This document shows, piece by piece, positions 22,692 through 31,918 of a stretch of 64,000 nt of DNA. The position numbers were made by a program, and so were the translations under genes. Below the pieces are notes generated by a model, which did not search any database, was not told where the DNA came from, and saw only the letters and a program-made list of their open reading frames with translations. Position 1 is the stretch's first letter; every line of letters starts with the position of its first letter. The stretch lies in contig NZ_JAAGUY010000019.1 in assembly GCF_010868145.1 (NCBI RefSeq), positions 55,905 to 119,904 of the forward strand, written 5' to 3'. The stretch comes from Nocardia cyriacigeorgica. Lineage in GTDB: Bacteria > Actinomycetota > Actinomycetes > Mycobacteriales > Mycobacteriaceae.

Positions 22692-25145
22692 ATGACCGAG
22701 TCCTGGCCCAGTTCGATGAGTTCCTTCGACGACATCTTCCAGCGGTTCTTCGGACCCGGAATGTCGGAACGGCCACCGGTGCAGCGCACCGATCTCGGCC
22801 GGTTGCTCAGCGACAACGCCAAACAACTCGTCGCCACCGCGCAAGCCGCGGCCAAGGACTGGAGAAGTCCGGAGATCACACCCGAACACCTGCTCTACGC
22901 GGCGACCCTGGTCGAACCCACCCGCGGCATTCTCGCCGAACTCGGCCACGATCCGGACGAACTCGGCATGAAGATGCGCGAAGTCGTCCCGGGACGCGGC
23001 GCGAGCAACGGCAACGGCACGCTCGCGCTGAGCCCGTCGGCCAAACGGGCCATGCGCAACGCCCAGCGCAGCGCCGCCGATGCGGGCAGCAGCTACATCG
23101 GACCCGAACACATCCTGCTCGGTATCGCCGAACTCGATACGCCCGCGGCGCAGGCCATGGCGGGCACACAGCTGCCGGGCAGCGACGGCCAACGCAAGGA
23201 CAGCGATACGCCGACCCTCGACGAATACGGTCGCGATCTCACCGCCGAGGCGCGGGCGGGCAAGGTGGACCCGGTGGTCGGGCGCGCCGAGGAGATCGAG
23301 CAGACCGTGGAGATCCTGTCCCGGCGGCGCAAGAACAATCCGGTGCTCATCGGTGACCCAGGCGTCGGCAAGACCGCCATCGTGGAGGGTTTGGCGCAGC
23401 GGATCGTCAACGGAGATGTGCCGAGCACGCTCGCTGACCGTCGCGTCGTCGCGCTCGACGTCGGTTCCCTGGTCGCCGGCAGCAAATACCGTGGCGAGTT
23501 CGAGGAGCGGCTGACCAAGATCCTCGATGAAGTGCGTGCCCACTCCGACGAACTGGTGGTGTTCATCGATGAACTGCACACCATCGTCGGCGCCGGCGCC
23601 GGGTCGGAAGGTTCGATGGACGCGGGCAATCTGCTCAAACCGGCGCTGGCCCGCGGAGAACTGCACGCCATCGGCGCCACCACCATCGACGAGTACCGCC
23701 GTCATATCGAAAAGGACGCCGCCCTGGAACGCCGTTTCCAGCCGGTGATGGTGCCGGAGCCCTCGGTGGCCGACACCATCGAGATCCTGCGCGGGCTCGT
23801 CGACGTCTACGAAGAGCACCACCAGGTGCACTACACCGACGAATCACTGGTTGCCGCCGCGGAACTGTCGGACCGCTACCTCACCGACCGGTTCATGCCC
23901 GACAAGGCCATCGACCTGATCGATCAGGCAGGCGCGCGGGTGCGATTGCGGACTCGGACACCCGGCCCCGATGTGCGCGAACGCGAGGAGGAAGTGGCGC
24001 GCCTGCGGCGGGAGAAAGACGCCGCGGTCGCTGCCGAGGACTATGAGAAGGCCAAGGAGCTCAAGTCCGAGATCGCTGTCGCCGAAGAACAACTCGACGA
24101 TGCGGGCACAACGGAGGCGCCCGAGGTAACCCTCACCGATATCGCCGAGGTCATCTCCCGGCAGACCGGTATCCCGGTGGCCGATCTCACTACCGAGGAG
24201 CGTCAGCGTCTGCTCCAACTGGAGGATGTGCTGCACAAACGGGTGATCGGCCAGGACGAGGCGATCGTCGCGGTCGCCGAAGCAGTGCGCCGGGCGCGGG
24301 CAGGGCTCAAGGACCCGAACCGGCCGATCGGTTCGTTCCTATTCCTCGGCCCCACCGGCGTCGGTAAGACCGAACTGGCAAAAGCGCTGGCCGAGGCGGT
24401 GTTCGGAGACGAGGACCGGCTCATCCGCTTCGATATGAGCGAGTTCCAGGAGAAGCACACCGTATCCCGTTTGGTCGGCGCCCCTCCCGGATATGTGGGC
24501 TACGACGACGCCGCCCAGCTCACCGACAAGGTGCGCCGCCAGCCGTATTCGGTGATCCTGTTCGACGAGATCGAGAAGGCGCACCCGGATGTGTTCAACG
24601 TGCTGCTGCAACTGCTCGACGACGGCCGGGTCACCGATTCCAAGGGCCGCACAGTGGACTTCAAGAACACGATTGTCATCATGACCAGCAATATCGGCTC
24701 CGATCTGATCCTGTCCGCACCCGAAGGGGATCTGGACTCGATCACCCCGAAGCTGACCGAGCGCCTGCGCTCACATTTCCGTCCGGAATTCCTCAACCGC
24801 ATCGACGACACCATCGTCTTCCACCGCCTCGACCAGCAGCAGATCCACCGCATCGTCGATCTGGTGCTCGACGCCACCCGCCGCCTGCTGCGAGCTCAGG
24901 ACATCGAACTCGACGTCGCCGAACCTGCGGTCGACTGGCTGGCCGAGCACGGTTACCAACCCGAATTCGGTGCCCGTCCGCTGCGCCGCACGGTGCAGAA
25001 AGAAGTCGACAACAAGCTGTCACGACTGCTGCTCGACGGCGACGTGAAATCCGGCGACACCGTGCGCCTGGACGCCGACAGCAACGGACTGCAATTGGCG
25101 GCGGTGGAGCGTCGCGGGGCGACAACTGTGGAGGCCGCCCCGTGA
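22692..25145 (+). CDS. ClpC-like AAA+ unfoldase without a recognisable ClpP-docking loop
   Basis: 817 residues from ATG 22692 (GTG 22686 is an alternative). Domain order: a short N-tail with FDDIFQRFFG; two Clp_N repeats (about 35-165); AAA-1 with GDPGVGKT (about 220-227) and VVFIDELHT; a ClpC-style UVR-type middle segment (about 430-465, EEVARLRREKDAAVAAEDYE, then KAKELKSEI); AAA-2 with GPTGVGKT (about 552-559), VILFDEIEKAHPDVFN and HFRPEFLNRIDD; then the D2-small domain. In ClpA/C/X the ClpP tripeptide (I/L/V-G-F/L) lies between MTSNIG and the FRPEFLNR segment. Here that stretch is only SDLILSAPEGDLDSITPKLT with no such motif, so it probably acts as a disaggregase or remodeller rather than with ClpP. 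Confidence 0.85.
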   Translation: MTESWPSSMSSFDDIFQRFFGPGMSERPPVQRTDLGRLLSDNAKQLVATAQAAAKDWRSPEITPEHLLYAATLVEPTRGILAELGHDPDELGMKMREVVPGRGASNGNGTLALSPSAKRAMRNAQRSAADAGSSYIGPEHILLGIAELDTPAAQAMAGTQLPGSDGQRKDSDTPTLDEYGRDLTAEARAGKVDPVVGRAEEIEQTVEILSRRRKNNPVLIGDPGVGKTAIVEGLAQRIVNGDVPSTLADRRVVALDVGSLVAGSKYRGEFEERLTKILDEVRAHSDELVVFIDELHTIVGAGAGSEGSMDAGNLLKPALARGELHAIGATTIDEYRRHIEKDAALERRFQPVMVPEPSVADTIEILRGLVDVYEEHHQVHYTDESLVAAAELSDRYLTDRFMPDKAIDLIDQAGARVRLRTRTPGPDVREREEEVARLRREKDAAVAAEDYEKAKELKSEIAVAEEQLDDAGTTEAPEVTLTDIAEVISRQTGIPVADLTTEERQRLLQLEDVLHKRVIGQDEAIVAVAEAVRRARAGLKDPNRPIGSFLFLGPTGVGKTELAKALAEAVFGDEDRLIRFDMSEFQEKHTVSRLVGAPPGYVGYDDAAQLTDKVRRQPYSVILFDEIEKAHPDVFNVLLQLLDDGRVTDSKGRTVDFKNTIVIMTSNIGSDLILSAPEGDLDSITPKLTERLRSHFRPEFLNRIDDTIVFHRLDQQQIHRIVDLVLDATRRLLRAQDIELDVAEPAVDWLAEHGYQPEFGARPLRRTVQKEVDNKLSRLLLDGDVKSGDTVRLDADSNGLQLAAVERRGATTVEAAP

Positions 25146-25164
25146 CGGAGGAAGAATCGGAAGT

Positions 25165-25452
25165 TCAGTTACCGCACCTCGCCTGCTGGTAGAGAACCGA
25201 CAATGCGTCGTCGATGGGGTGGGGCTGCGGTGTCCCGGTAGCGTCCAGCGTGTTCCACCGCACGAGGTTCATCGCCACCGTCATCTGCCGCTTACCGTCG
25301 GCGCGGGTCCACGACCACGTCAAAGCTCCGAACACCGTGCCGCCGTGGCCCCAGAAGGTGCCGCAACCCGGGAGCTCGGTCCGGTGCAGGCCGAGGCCGT
25401 AATCGATGGTCTGCCCGTCCTGAGCGATGACCGCAACCGTGTCCTGCATCTG
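25165..25452 (-). pseudogene. C-terminal fragment of a beta-lactamase-family serine hydrolase
   Basis: About 94 residues: a DYGLGLHR segment, then CGTFWGHGGTVFGALTWSW with the HGG motif that replaces KTG in class C/D,D-carboxypeptidase relatives, and a C-terminal helix. The N-terminal two thirds, including the SxxK nucleophile, are absent. Directly upstream, at about 25455, the sequence becomes the truncated receiver gene. One deletion therefore removed the start of this gene and the end of that one. Confidence 0.75.
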
Positions 25453-25883
25453 CTGATGAGGCGGCGGGTGACTCGGGGTGCGAGCAAGGCGTCACCGGCG
25501 GCGATCACCCGGATGGCGTGCAGGAGCTCGGCGGGGCCCGCATCCTTGAGCAGGAACCCGCTCGCGCCCGCTTCCAGGGCGTCGAAGACGTTGTCTTCGG
25601 TGTCGTAGGTGGTCAGGATCAGGACCCTGACCTGCTCCAGCCCGCTGGTCTCGGCGATCCGACCGGTGGTGCGTATCCCGTCCACCCGCGGCATGCGGAT
25701 GTCCATCAGGACTACATCAGGACGGGTGGTGCGGGCCAGTTCGACTGCTTCGGCACCGTTGGTCGCCTCACCGACGACGGTGATGTCGTCTTCCAGGTCG
25801 AGCAGGACTTTGAAGCCGGATCGGACCAGACGTTCGTCGTCGGCGAGCAGCACCCTGATCGGCGGCGTCGGGTTCACAGACAC
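25320..25883 (-). pseudogene. Truncated NarL-type response regulator (receiver only)
   Basis: The receiver domain is intact to about residue 142: acidic pair Asp15/Asp16, phosphoacceptor Asp61 in VVLMDIRMP, Thr91/Thr92, and Lys113 in GFLLKDAG. At the normal position of the linker to the LuxR HTH the sequence ends (RRLIS) and the frame runs out of register through the tail of a serine hydrolase gene for about 45 meaningless residues. The DNA-binding domain is lost. Its ATG overlaps the upstream kinase stop by 10 bases. It might still act as a phosphate sink, but as a transcription factor it is dead. Confidence 0.8.
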
Positions 25884-27080
25884 GACCCCGCGGGGGCGGG
25901 TGGCAGGCGGGCGATGACCTCGAAACCGCCACCGGGACGCGACTTCGCGTCGAGGTCGCCGCCGAGCAATTGACAGCGTTCGCGCATCCCGACGATTCCG
26001 CGGCCGGTCGTGGCCGGGCTGCCTGCGCCGGCCAGCAGCGCGGTGGTGTCGCGTCGGCCCTCATCGGTTACCCATATCTGCAGGTCGTCGAGCCCGGAGT
26101 GGATCGCTACGGCCACTCGGGTCGGGCCGACGTGGCGGATGACGTTGGTGATCGATTCCTGCACGATGCGGTAGGCGGCGCTGCCGACCACGCTCGGCAG
26201 CGACGGCACCGGCGACATCTGCTCGATATCGATATCGAGCCCGGCGTCGCGGGCCTTGTCGGTGAGGTCACGAATCTGCTCGAGACCGGGATGAGGTGCA
26301 CGCTCGTCGCCATCGCGCAGCACACCGAGGATGGCGCGCATCTCGCGTAGTGCACGCGCACTCGTCTGCTCGATGGTGTGCAGTGCTTCGCGGGCCTGCT
26401 CGGGCCGCTTGTCGAGTACATGTGCGGTGACACCGGATTGCACATTGATGATGGCGATGGCGTGGGCGACGGTGTCGTGCACTTCGCGGGCGATGCGCAG
26501 TCGTTCGGCGTCGACCCGGGCCCTGGCCTCCTCGTCTCGGGATCGTTCCGCGAGTTCCGCCCGCTCCTGCGCATCGGCGGCGATGACCCGGCGGGATCGA
26601 ACGGACTCGCCGAGCGCCGCGCTGATCACCGACCCGCCGATTCGGAAGAACACCCAGCCGATGGCCACCCGCGGCTCGATATCGGCTGCCGCGATGAGCC
26701 AGCCGATACCGAGAACCGTGGTCCCCGCACCCACGATCATCAGCGATCGGCGACCGTCACCGTAAGCCGTGAGGGTGTACAGCGCTACGAAAAGTCCGAG
26801 GTAGGAGAGTCGATCGGGAAAGTCGAGGCCGAAATAGATGAGGCTTGTCACCGCGGTGATCGTGAACACCAGCACCGGCCGCCGGCGACGGGCGACGATG
26901 ACCACGCCACTCACGATCAACAAGGCGTACCCGAACGCCGACACCGGCGCCGAGACCGGCGCGAGCGGCACCGGGATCGTGGCACTTTGCACCTGCACAG
27001 CGGTGACGAACAGCGCCTAGCAGAACATCCGGCAACCAGGCGGGCCGCCGCGATATGCGGGCGGACAGCTGTCGTGACAT
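25874..27080 (-). pseudogene. DesK/NarX-type histidine kinase with frameshifted N-terminus
   Basis: The main frame (374 residues from GTG 26998) holds about four membrane helices, then HisKA_3 with RLRIAREVHDTVAHAIAIIN (phospho-His) and a HATPase domain (YRIVQESITNVIRHVG, GRGIVGMRERCQLLGG). Upstream, another frame from ATG 27080 reads MSRQLSARISRRPAWLPDVL, the usual start of such kinases, and runs into LG where ALFVTAVQVQSA should follow. The frame changes at about 27015 and a TAG blocks the main frame there. With the truncated regulator, this is a decaying two-component system; a shortened kinase from GTG 26998 remains possible. Confidence 0.72.
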
Positions 27081-27194
27081 CGCCCGCCGAACCATGCCGT
27101 GACAGTACGGCATTCGGCGGACAGTCGGCGGGCGCACTCGGCGTCGGTAGCCTGTCGGGGACGCATTGACGACCAACGACAAGGAGTTCTCGCC

Positions 27195-28310
27195 TTGGAG
27201 GAAGTACTACGGCCGCTCATCGTCTTCTGCGGGACCATCGCGCTCACCGTGGTAGCCGGTCTGCTCTTCGATCGGCTGATGCGCTTCTACGCGCGCAAAC
27301 GCCCGGACACCCGGCTGCCGCTGTTGCTGCGCCGGGTGCGGTTACCGCTTCAAGTATTGCTGGGCGCGGTGGCGTTGCACGCGACCTACCCGCTGGCCGA
27401 GCTGGACCTGCGCCAGGACGCGGTGATCCGCAACGTGCTGGCCACGATGGCGATCATGGCGGCGGTATGGCTGGTGATCAGGGCCGCCGACGCCGTCGCG
27501 GACAACACTCTCAGCGCCTATGCGCAGCGCACCCGTGATGTTGCGCGAGTGCGGCAGTTGCGAACTCAGCTCGGGCTGGTGCGCCGCATCGTCACCTCTG
27601 TGCTTGTGGTGACCACGGCCGCGGTGGCGATCTTGCTGCTGTTCCCCGGCCTACGGACGCTCGGGACCTCGCTGCTGGCTTCGGCAGGCGTGATCGGCAT
27701 CATCGCCGGTGTGGCCGCGCAATCGACATTGAGCAATTTGATGGCCGGACTACAGATCGCCTTCGGTGATTCGGTCAAGATCGGCGACACCGTTGTGGTG
27801 GAAGGAGAGATGGGCACGGTCGAGGAGATCACCCTCGCGTTCCTGACGGTGCGGATCTGGGACGACCGCAGGCTGACGATGCCGGTGTCGTATTTCAACA
27901 GCAAGCCCTATGAGAACTGGTCGCGCGGCGGTTCGGAGCTCACCGGCACCGTGTACCTGCATCTCGATCACAGCACACCGGTGCCACTGCTGCGTGAACA
28001 TCTGCACGGATACTTGCGGGAGCGGTCGGACTGGGACGGACGGTCGTGGAATCTCCTGGTCACCGACAGCACACCGACCAATATCGTGGTGCGGGCGGCG
28101 ATGTCGGCCGCCGACTCCGATGATGTATGGACGCTGCGCTGCGCGGTCCGCGAGGAACTGCTGAACTGGCTCGGCCGCAACCACCCATATGCACTGCCGA
28201 AGATCTCGACCGCCATCGCCGGTGCGGATGATGACCGGTCATTGGCATTGGTGGGTGCCGGCGGAGCGTTCGGCGGGCCAGGCGGTGAGGACACCAACTA
28301 CCGGAGTTGA
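27195..28310 (+). CDS. Mechanosensitive ion channel (MscS family)
   Basis: 371 residues from TTG 27195, chosen because AAGGAG (27181-27186) sits eight bases upstream; the longer frame gives an arginine-rich extension. Hydrophobic helices at about 7-28, 48-70, 80-102 and 135-160 precede the pore-lining MscS helix (LLASAGVIGIIAGVAAQSTL, then SNLMAGLQIAF, about 157-187) and the beta domain (GDTVVVEGEMGTVEEITL). The cytoplasmic C-terminal vestibule follows. It should release solutes on osmotic downshock. The gene is convergent with phoD; a 6-bp hairpin covers both stops. Confidence 0.9.
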   Translation: MEEVLRPLIVFCGTIALTVVAGLLFDRLMRFYARKRPDTRLPLLLRRVRLPLQVLLGAVALHATYPLAELDLRQDAVIRNVLATMAIMAAVWLVIRAADAVADNTLSAYAQRTRDVARVRQLRTQLGLVRRIVTSVLVVTTAAVAILLLFPGLRTLGTSLLASAGVIGIIAGVAAQSTLSNLMAGLQIAFGDSVKIGDTVVVEGEMGTVEEITLAFLTVRIWDDRRLTMPVSYFNSKPYENWSRGGSELTGTVYLHLDHSTPVPLLREHLHGYLRERSDWDGRSWNLLVTDSTPTNIVVRAAMSAADSDDVWTLRCAVREELLNWLGRNHPYALPKISTAIAGADDDRSLALVGAGGAFGGPGGEDTNYRS

Positions 28311-28323
28311 CCGTCGGCGGTCA
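28308..28323. terminator. Short hairpin shared by two convergent gene ends
   Basis: TGACCG-tcgg-CGGTCA covers the stop codons of the MscS and PhoD genes. The stem is 6 bp with a stable tetraloop-like centre and no T-run. It is a possible bidirectional terminator. Confidence 0.35.
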
Positions 28324-29967
28324 CCTGCCGCCCGTGCCGGGGTTCCCCTGTGCGATGTGCCGCCCCTCGGCACCACCATCCGGCCGCCATGCCTCGATGA
28401 CGCCGGGGAGTCCGTCTTCCAGGACGAACGACGCACACGTGTCGATCGGCGCGCCAGGACGACGGATGTAGGGGACGACCCGGAAATCGCTGCGCCACAG
28501 CTGCTGATCGAGTTCGACGCGCACGTACCCGCGCTGCCCGTTATAGAACTTCATATCGGGATTGGCGTCCAGCAGCAGGCGCCCGCGGTGGGGCAGGTCG
28601 GCGCCGTCGCCGCCGGTGGTGATCGAGGTGCCGGTGAACTCGGCGGCCACCACTGGTGTGCTGGGATCGGCCGGGTCGCGGCGCAGGTCGGCGGCATAGT
28701 TCTCGTGCCGATCCCCGGTGATGACGACGAGATTGCGCACGCCGTGGTCCACCGCGTCGCCGAGCACCGCGGCGCGTTCGGCGACGTATCCGTCCCAGCC
28801 ATCGGTTCCGACCGCCAGATCCGGGCCCGGGTCGTAATCGCTCTGGCTCATCGCCACCTGATTGCCGAGGACCTGCCACCGCGCGGGCGAGCCGGTGAAG
28901 CCGTCGACCAGCCAATCCCGTTGCGGCCGACCCAGAATGGTGCGGTCGGCGTTGGACCGTTCGGCGCAGCCGGTGACGAGGCTGCCGTCGCCGCATGCCT
29001 GTGGATCCCGGTACTGCCGGGTGTCGATCATGGTGAAATCGGCCAGATCTCCGAACCCGTAGCGACGGTGCAGGCGCATATCCGGCCCGGACGGCAGCTG
29101 CGCGATGCGGAGCGGCTGATGCTCGTAGAGCGCCTGGAAGGCGGCGGCACGGCGCCGGCGGAACAGCGCCGGAATGCGGTGGATGTCGAAGCCGAGCCCC
29201 GGTGCGTCGGCGGCCCAGTTGTTGTCGACCTCATGGTCGTCCATGGTGACCAGCCACGGAAATGCGGCATGCGCGGCCTGTAACGGTTGCTCGGATTTGG
29301 CCTGGGCGTACAGCAATCGGTAGCCCGACAGATCGAAGGCCTCATCGCGTAGTTGCGGTGGGATGGCCGCCCCCTCGCGCCCGAGCCGCCAGGACCTCTC
29401 GTAGATGTAGTCGCCCAGATGTACGACCAGGTCGAGGTCTTCCGCACTCATATGCTCATAGGCGGTGTAGTAGCCCGAACTCCACGACTGGCAGGACGCG
29501 AACGCGAACCGCATCCGGGAGACCGCCTGCCCGGCCGCGGGTGCCGTGCGTGTCCGTCCGATCGGTGAGATCGCCGATCCGGCACGGAACCGGTAGAAAT
29601 ACCAGCGGTCCGGGGCCAGCCCGTGCACCTCCGGGTGCACGCTGTGCCCCAGATCCCGCGAGGCTACCGCCGTACCGCGGGTGACCACGCGCCGGAACCA
29701 CTCGTCCTCGGCGACCTCGTAATCGACGGTCACCGGGGCCAGCGGCATACCGCCGAGCCCGTCGGGGGCGAGCGGATCCGGTGCCAGCCGGGTCCACAGC
29801 ACCACACCGTCCGGAGTCGGATCACCCGACGCCACACCCAGGGAGAACGGGTCGCCCAGCCAGCGCGGCGCCCGGAATCGGCCGCTGCTCGCCGCGGCCG
29901 CACCCGCCAACACCGTCGCGGTGCCCGCGGCGCCGACGCGCAACAGCTGCCGACGAGAGAGTTCCAT
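28321..29967 (-). CDS. phoD: Alkaline phosphatase D (PhoD), Tat-exported
   Basis: 548 residues from ATG 29967, which places the twin-arginine signal SRRQLLRVG right at the N-terminus; the 12-base longer start is less likely. The PhoD N-terminal domain (PFSLGVASGDPTPDGVVLWTR) is followed by the metallophosphoesterase core: FASCQSWSSGYY, LVVHLGDYIYE, TMDDHEVDNNW, VITGDRHENYAADL, and VVAAEFTGTSITTGG. These bind Fe/Ca and hydrolyse phosphate mono- and diesters, including teichoic acids, outside the cell. PhoD expression usually responds to phosphate, but no Pho box was identified here. Confidence 0.93.
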   Translation of the reverse strand: MELSRRQLLRVGAAGTATVLAGAAAASSGRFRAPRWLGDPFSLGVASGDPTPDGVVLWTRLAPDPLAPDGLGGMPLAPVTVDYEVAEDEWFRRVVTRGTAVASRDLGHSVHPEVHGLAPDRWYFYRFRAGSAISPIGRTRTAPAAGQAVSRMRFAFASCQSWSSGYYTAYEHMSAEDLDLVVHLGDYIYERSWRLGREGAAIPPQLRDEAFDLSGYRLLYAQAKSEQPLQAAHAAFPWLVTMDDHEVDNNWAADAPGLGFDIHRIPALFRRRRAAAFQALYEHQPLRIAQLPSGPDMRLHRRYGFGDLADFTMIDTRQYRDPQACGDGSLVTGCAERSNADRTILGRPQRDWLVDGFTGSPARWQVLGNQVAMSQSDYDPGPDLAVGTDGWDGYVAERAAVLGDAVDHGVRNLVVITGDRHENYAADLRRDPADPSTPVVAAEFTGTSITTGGDGADLPHRGRLLLDANPDMKFYNGQRGYVRVELDQQLWRSDFRVVPYIRRPGAPIDTCASFVLEDGLPGVIEAWRPDGGAEGRHIAQGNPGTGGR

Positions 29968-30248
29968 GCCGTCCAGCATGCCCGCTTCCGGCGCCGTCGT
30001 GGAGCGAAGCGAGCGGTTACCTGCCGACGTCGGGCGATGGTGTGCCTATGACACCCTGCCTCGACGATGCGATCCCTGAGGCGCGTGGCTCGGCGCGAGG
30101 TGAGGCGCCCGCTCGATACGGGCATAGACCTGTCCGGCCGTCCGCTCTCCGGGACGGGCAGTGCGGTGCTGCGCAGGGCGGGGCTAGGTTCGCCTCTAGT
30201 GGGTAGCGTGCCTCGGCCATGGCCGAGCAGTCGATCAGGAGGACGAAG

Positions 30249-30755
30249 ATGTCCGTTTCACCATCGCCGGAAACTCTCGATGTCGACCTGGCGCGACGCC
30301 TGGCCCGGCTGGAGGCCGTTGAGTCGATCAAGGCCCTCAAACACCGTTACTTCCGTGCGTGTGATGCCAAGGACCCGAAGGGTTTCCGGGATTGTTTCAT
30401 CGCCTCCGGCTCCGCGCTCGACTACGGCGAACTCGGCGCCTTCGACGCAGACGGGATGGCCGCGGTCTTCGAGAAGATCGCGTTGCAGACAGTCGACGGT
30501 AAGCACGTGATCCTCGATATGCATCACGGCCTGCACCCCGACATCACCATCCATGACGACACCACCGCTTCCGGCAGCTGGACGCTGAAGTTCCGCCAGG
30601 TGAATCTCGTCGAGAACACCGAAACCGTCTCGACCGGCGAATACACCGACGAGTACGTGGTCGAGGACGGAGCATGGAAGATCGCCACCTGCCGATTCGA
30701 CCGCCTCTGGTCGATCACCAGGCCGATCGACGAGTCCTGCCGCGTGACGCAGTAG
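30249..30755 (+). CDS. NTF2-fold (SnoaL-like) protein
   Basis: 168 residues from ATG 30249 with AGGAGGA upstream. The NTF2-like fold pattern is clear: an N-terminal helix with ALKHRYFRACDAKDPKGFRD, then HHGLHPDITI, GSWTLKFRQVN, and VEDGAWKIATCRFDRLW at the end. The family includes dehydratases, isomerases and ring-hydroxylating dioxygenase beta-like subunits; no catalytic set can be assigned. It stands alone, convergent with the beta-lactamase gene behind a strong hairpin. Confidence 0.8.
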   Translation: MSVSPSPETLDVDLARRLARLEAVESIKALKHRYFRACDAKDPKGFRDCFIASGSALDYGELGAFDADGMAAVFEKIALQTVDGKHVILDMHHGLHPDITIHDDTTASGSWTLKFRQVNLVENTETVSTGEYTDEYVVEDGAWKIATCRFDRLWSITRPIDESCRVTQ

Positions 30756-30782
30756 CGGAGGCTCTCGCGCATCGCAGGCCGG

Positions 30783-30811
30783 CGCCACGCCGAGCATTGC
30801 CCGGCGTGGCG
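30783..30811. terminator. Bidirectional terminator hairpin
   Basis: CGCCACGCCG-agcattgcc-CGGCGTGGCG: a perfect 10-bp G+C-rich stem between two convergent genes (stops at 30755 and 30826). No T-run, as is usual in actinomycetes. Confidence 0.7.
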
Positions 30812-30825
30812 GGAGGTCCGGTGCA

Positions 30826-31761
30826 TCAGCCGAGTGCGGCGATCGCAGCGCGGGTGGCATCGGCCAGGAGGGCGTTATCGGGTTCGGCGTCCTGTTCGGA
30901 TTTGGTGGACATGACCGCGATGACGATCGGCGCTCGCCCTGGCGGCCAGGTCACCGCGACGTCGAGGGCCGAACCGTAGGCAGGGCTCCCGGTCTTGTCG
31001 GCGACCTTCCAGTCGCCGGGCAGCCCCGCGCGGATGCGGGTGTCACCGGTCGTATTGGCGACAAGCCACGAGGTCAGCTGCGCGCGTTCGGGTTCGGCGA
31101 GGGTGTCGCCGACGACGAGGGTGCGGTAGTCGGCGGCGAGCGCGGCCGGTGTGGTGGTATCACGCTCGTCACCGGGGATCGCGGTGTTCAGTTCGGTCTC
31201 CCACCGGTCAAGGCGGGAGATATTGTCGCCGATGGAGCGCAGGAACGCGGTGAAGCCCTCGGGGCCGCCGAGCAGTTTCAGCAGCTGGTTGCCCGCGGTG
31301 TTGTCGGAGACGGTGATCGCGGCGTCGCACAGCTCCGCGACCGTCATCCCTGTCTCGACCCGCGTTTCGGTCACCGGCGAATACTCGACGAGATCGCTGG
31401 CGGGGAAATGGATCACCTGATCGAAATAGCCCGTCGACAGCGGATGATCACGCAACAGTGCCCCACAGGCGAGGCCCTTGAAAGTGGAAGCCATGGGGAA
31501 TCGCTCGCCCTCGCGGTGCGCGACGCTGCGCCCCGAGCCGGTGTCGACGGCGAAAACACCGAGCCGCGCATCGTACGTCGTTTCCAGCTCGGCGAACTGG
31601 GGTGTGGCGGCCACCGAGGTGGCCACGGATGCCGAGTCGGAAGCAGTGGCGCCGGAGTTCGAATCGCACGCCGTCGTGAGCGTCAGCGCGGACACCGCGA
31701 GCGCGGCGGCGAGCAGCCGCCTGTGGTGGACGGAAATGAGGGTGGCAGGTGAGAAGGTCAC
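30826..31761 (-). CDS. Class A beta-lactamase, lipoprotein form
   Basis: 311 residues with all class A motifs: Ser92-T-F-K95 (Ambler 70-73), SDN at 152-154 (Ambler 130), the omega-loop Glu188 in ETELN (Ambler 166-170) and Lys256-TG (Ambler 234). The leader ends in a lipobox (LTTAC, Cys32), so the enzyme is probably lipid-anchored outside the membrane. It fits the Nocardia AST/FAR enzyme group, which hydrolyse penicillins and early cephalosporins. A LysR gene is divergent 157 bases upstream, the ampC/ampR-like arrangement, suggesting inducible expression. Confidence 0.93.
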   Translation of the reverse strand: MTFSPATLISVHHRRLLAAALAVSALTLTTACDSNSGATASDSASVATSVAATPQFAELETTYDARLGVFAVDTGSGRSVAHREGERFPMASTFKGLACGALLRDHPLSTGYFDQVIHFPASDLVEYSPVTETRVETGMTVAELCDAAITVSDNTAGNQLLKLLGGPEGFTAFLRSIGDNISRLDRWETELNTAIPGDERDTTTPAALAADYRTLVVGDTLAEPERAQLTSWLVANTTGDTRIRAGLPGDWKVADKTGSPAYGSALDVAVTWPPGRAPIVIAVMSTKSEQDAEPDNALLADATRAAIAALG

Positions 31762-31918
31762 GGCGGCAGGACATCATCGAATCGACGTTCCAGGCCAATA
31801 GCGGGCACAAGCGCCCGCGAGTCGGGGTTGATATCGCCGCAGGTCGGAGCGGATATTCGAGCGTAGATACGGCCTGTTCCCGCGCGATGACATCGACCAC
31901 GAACGAGCGACTGGTTCA

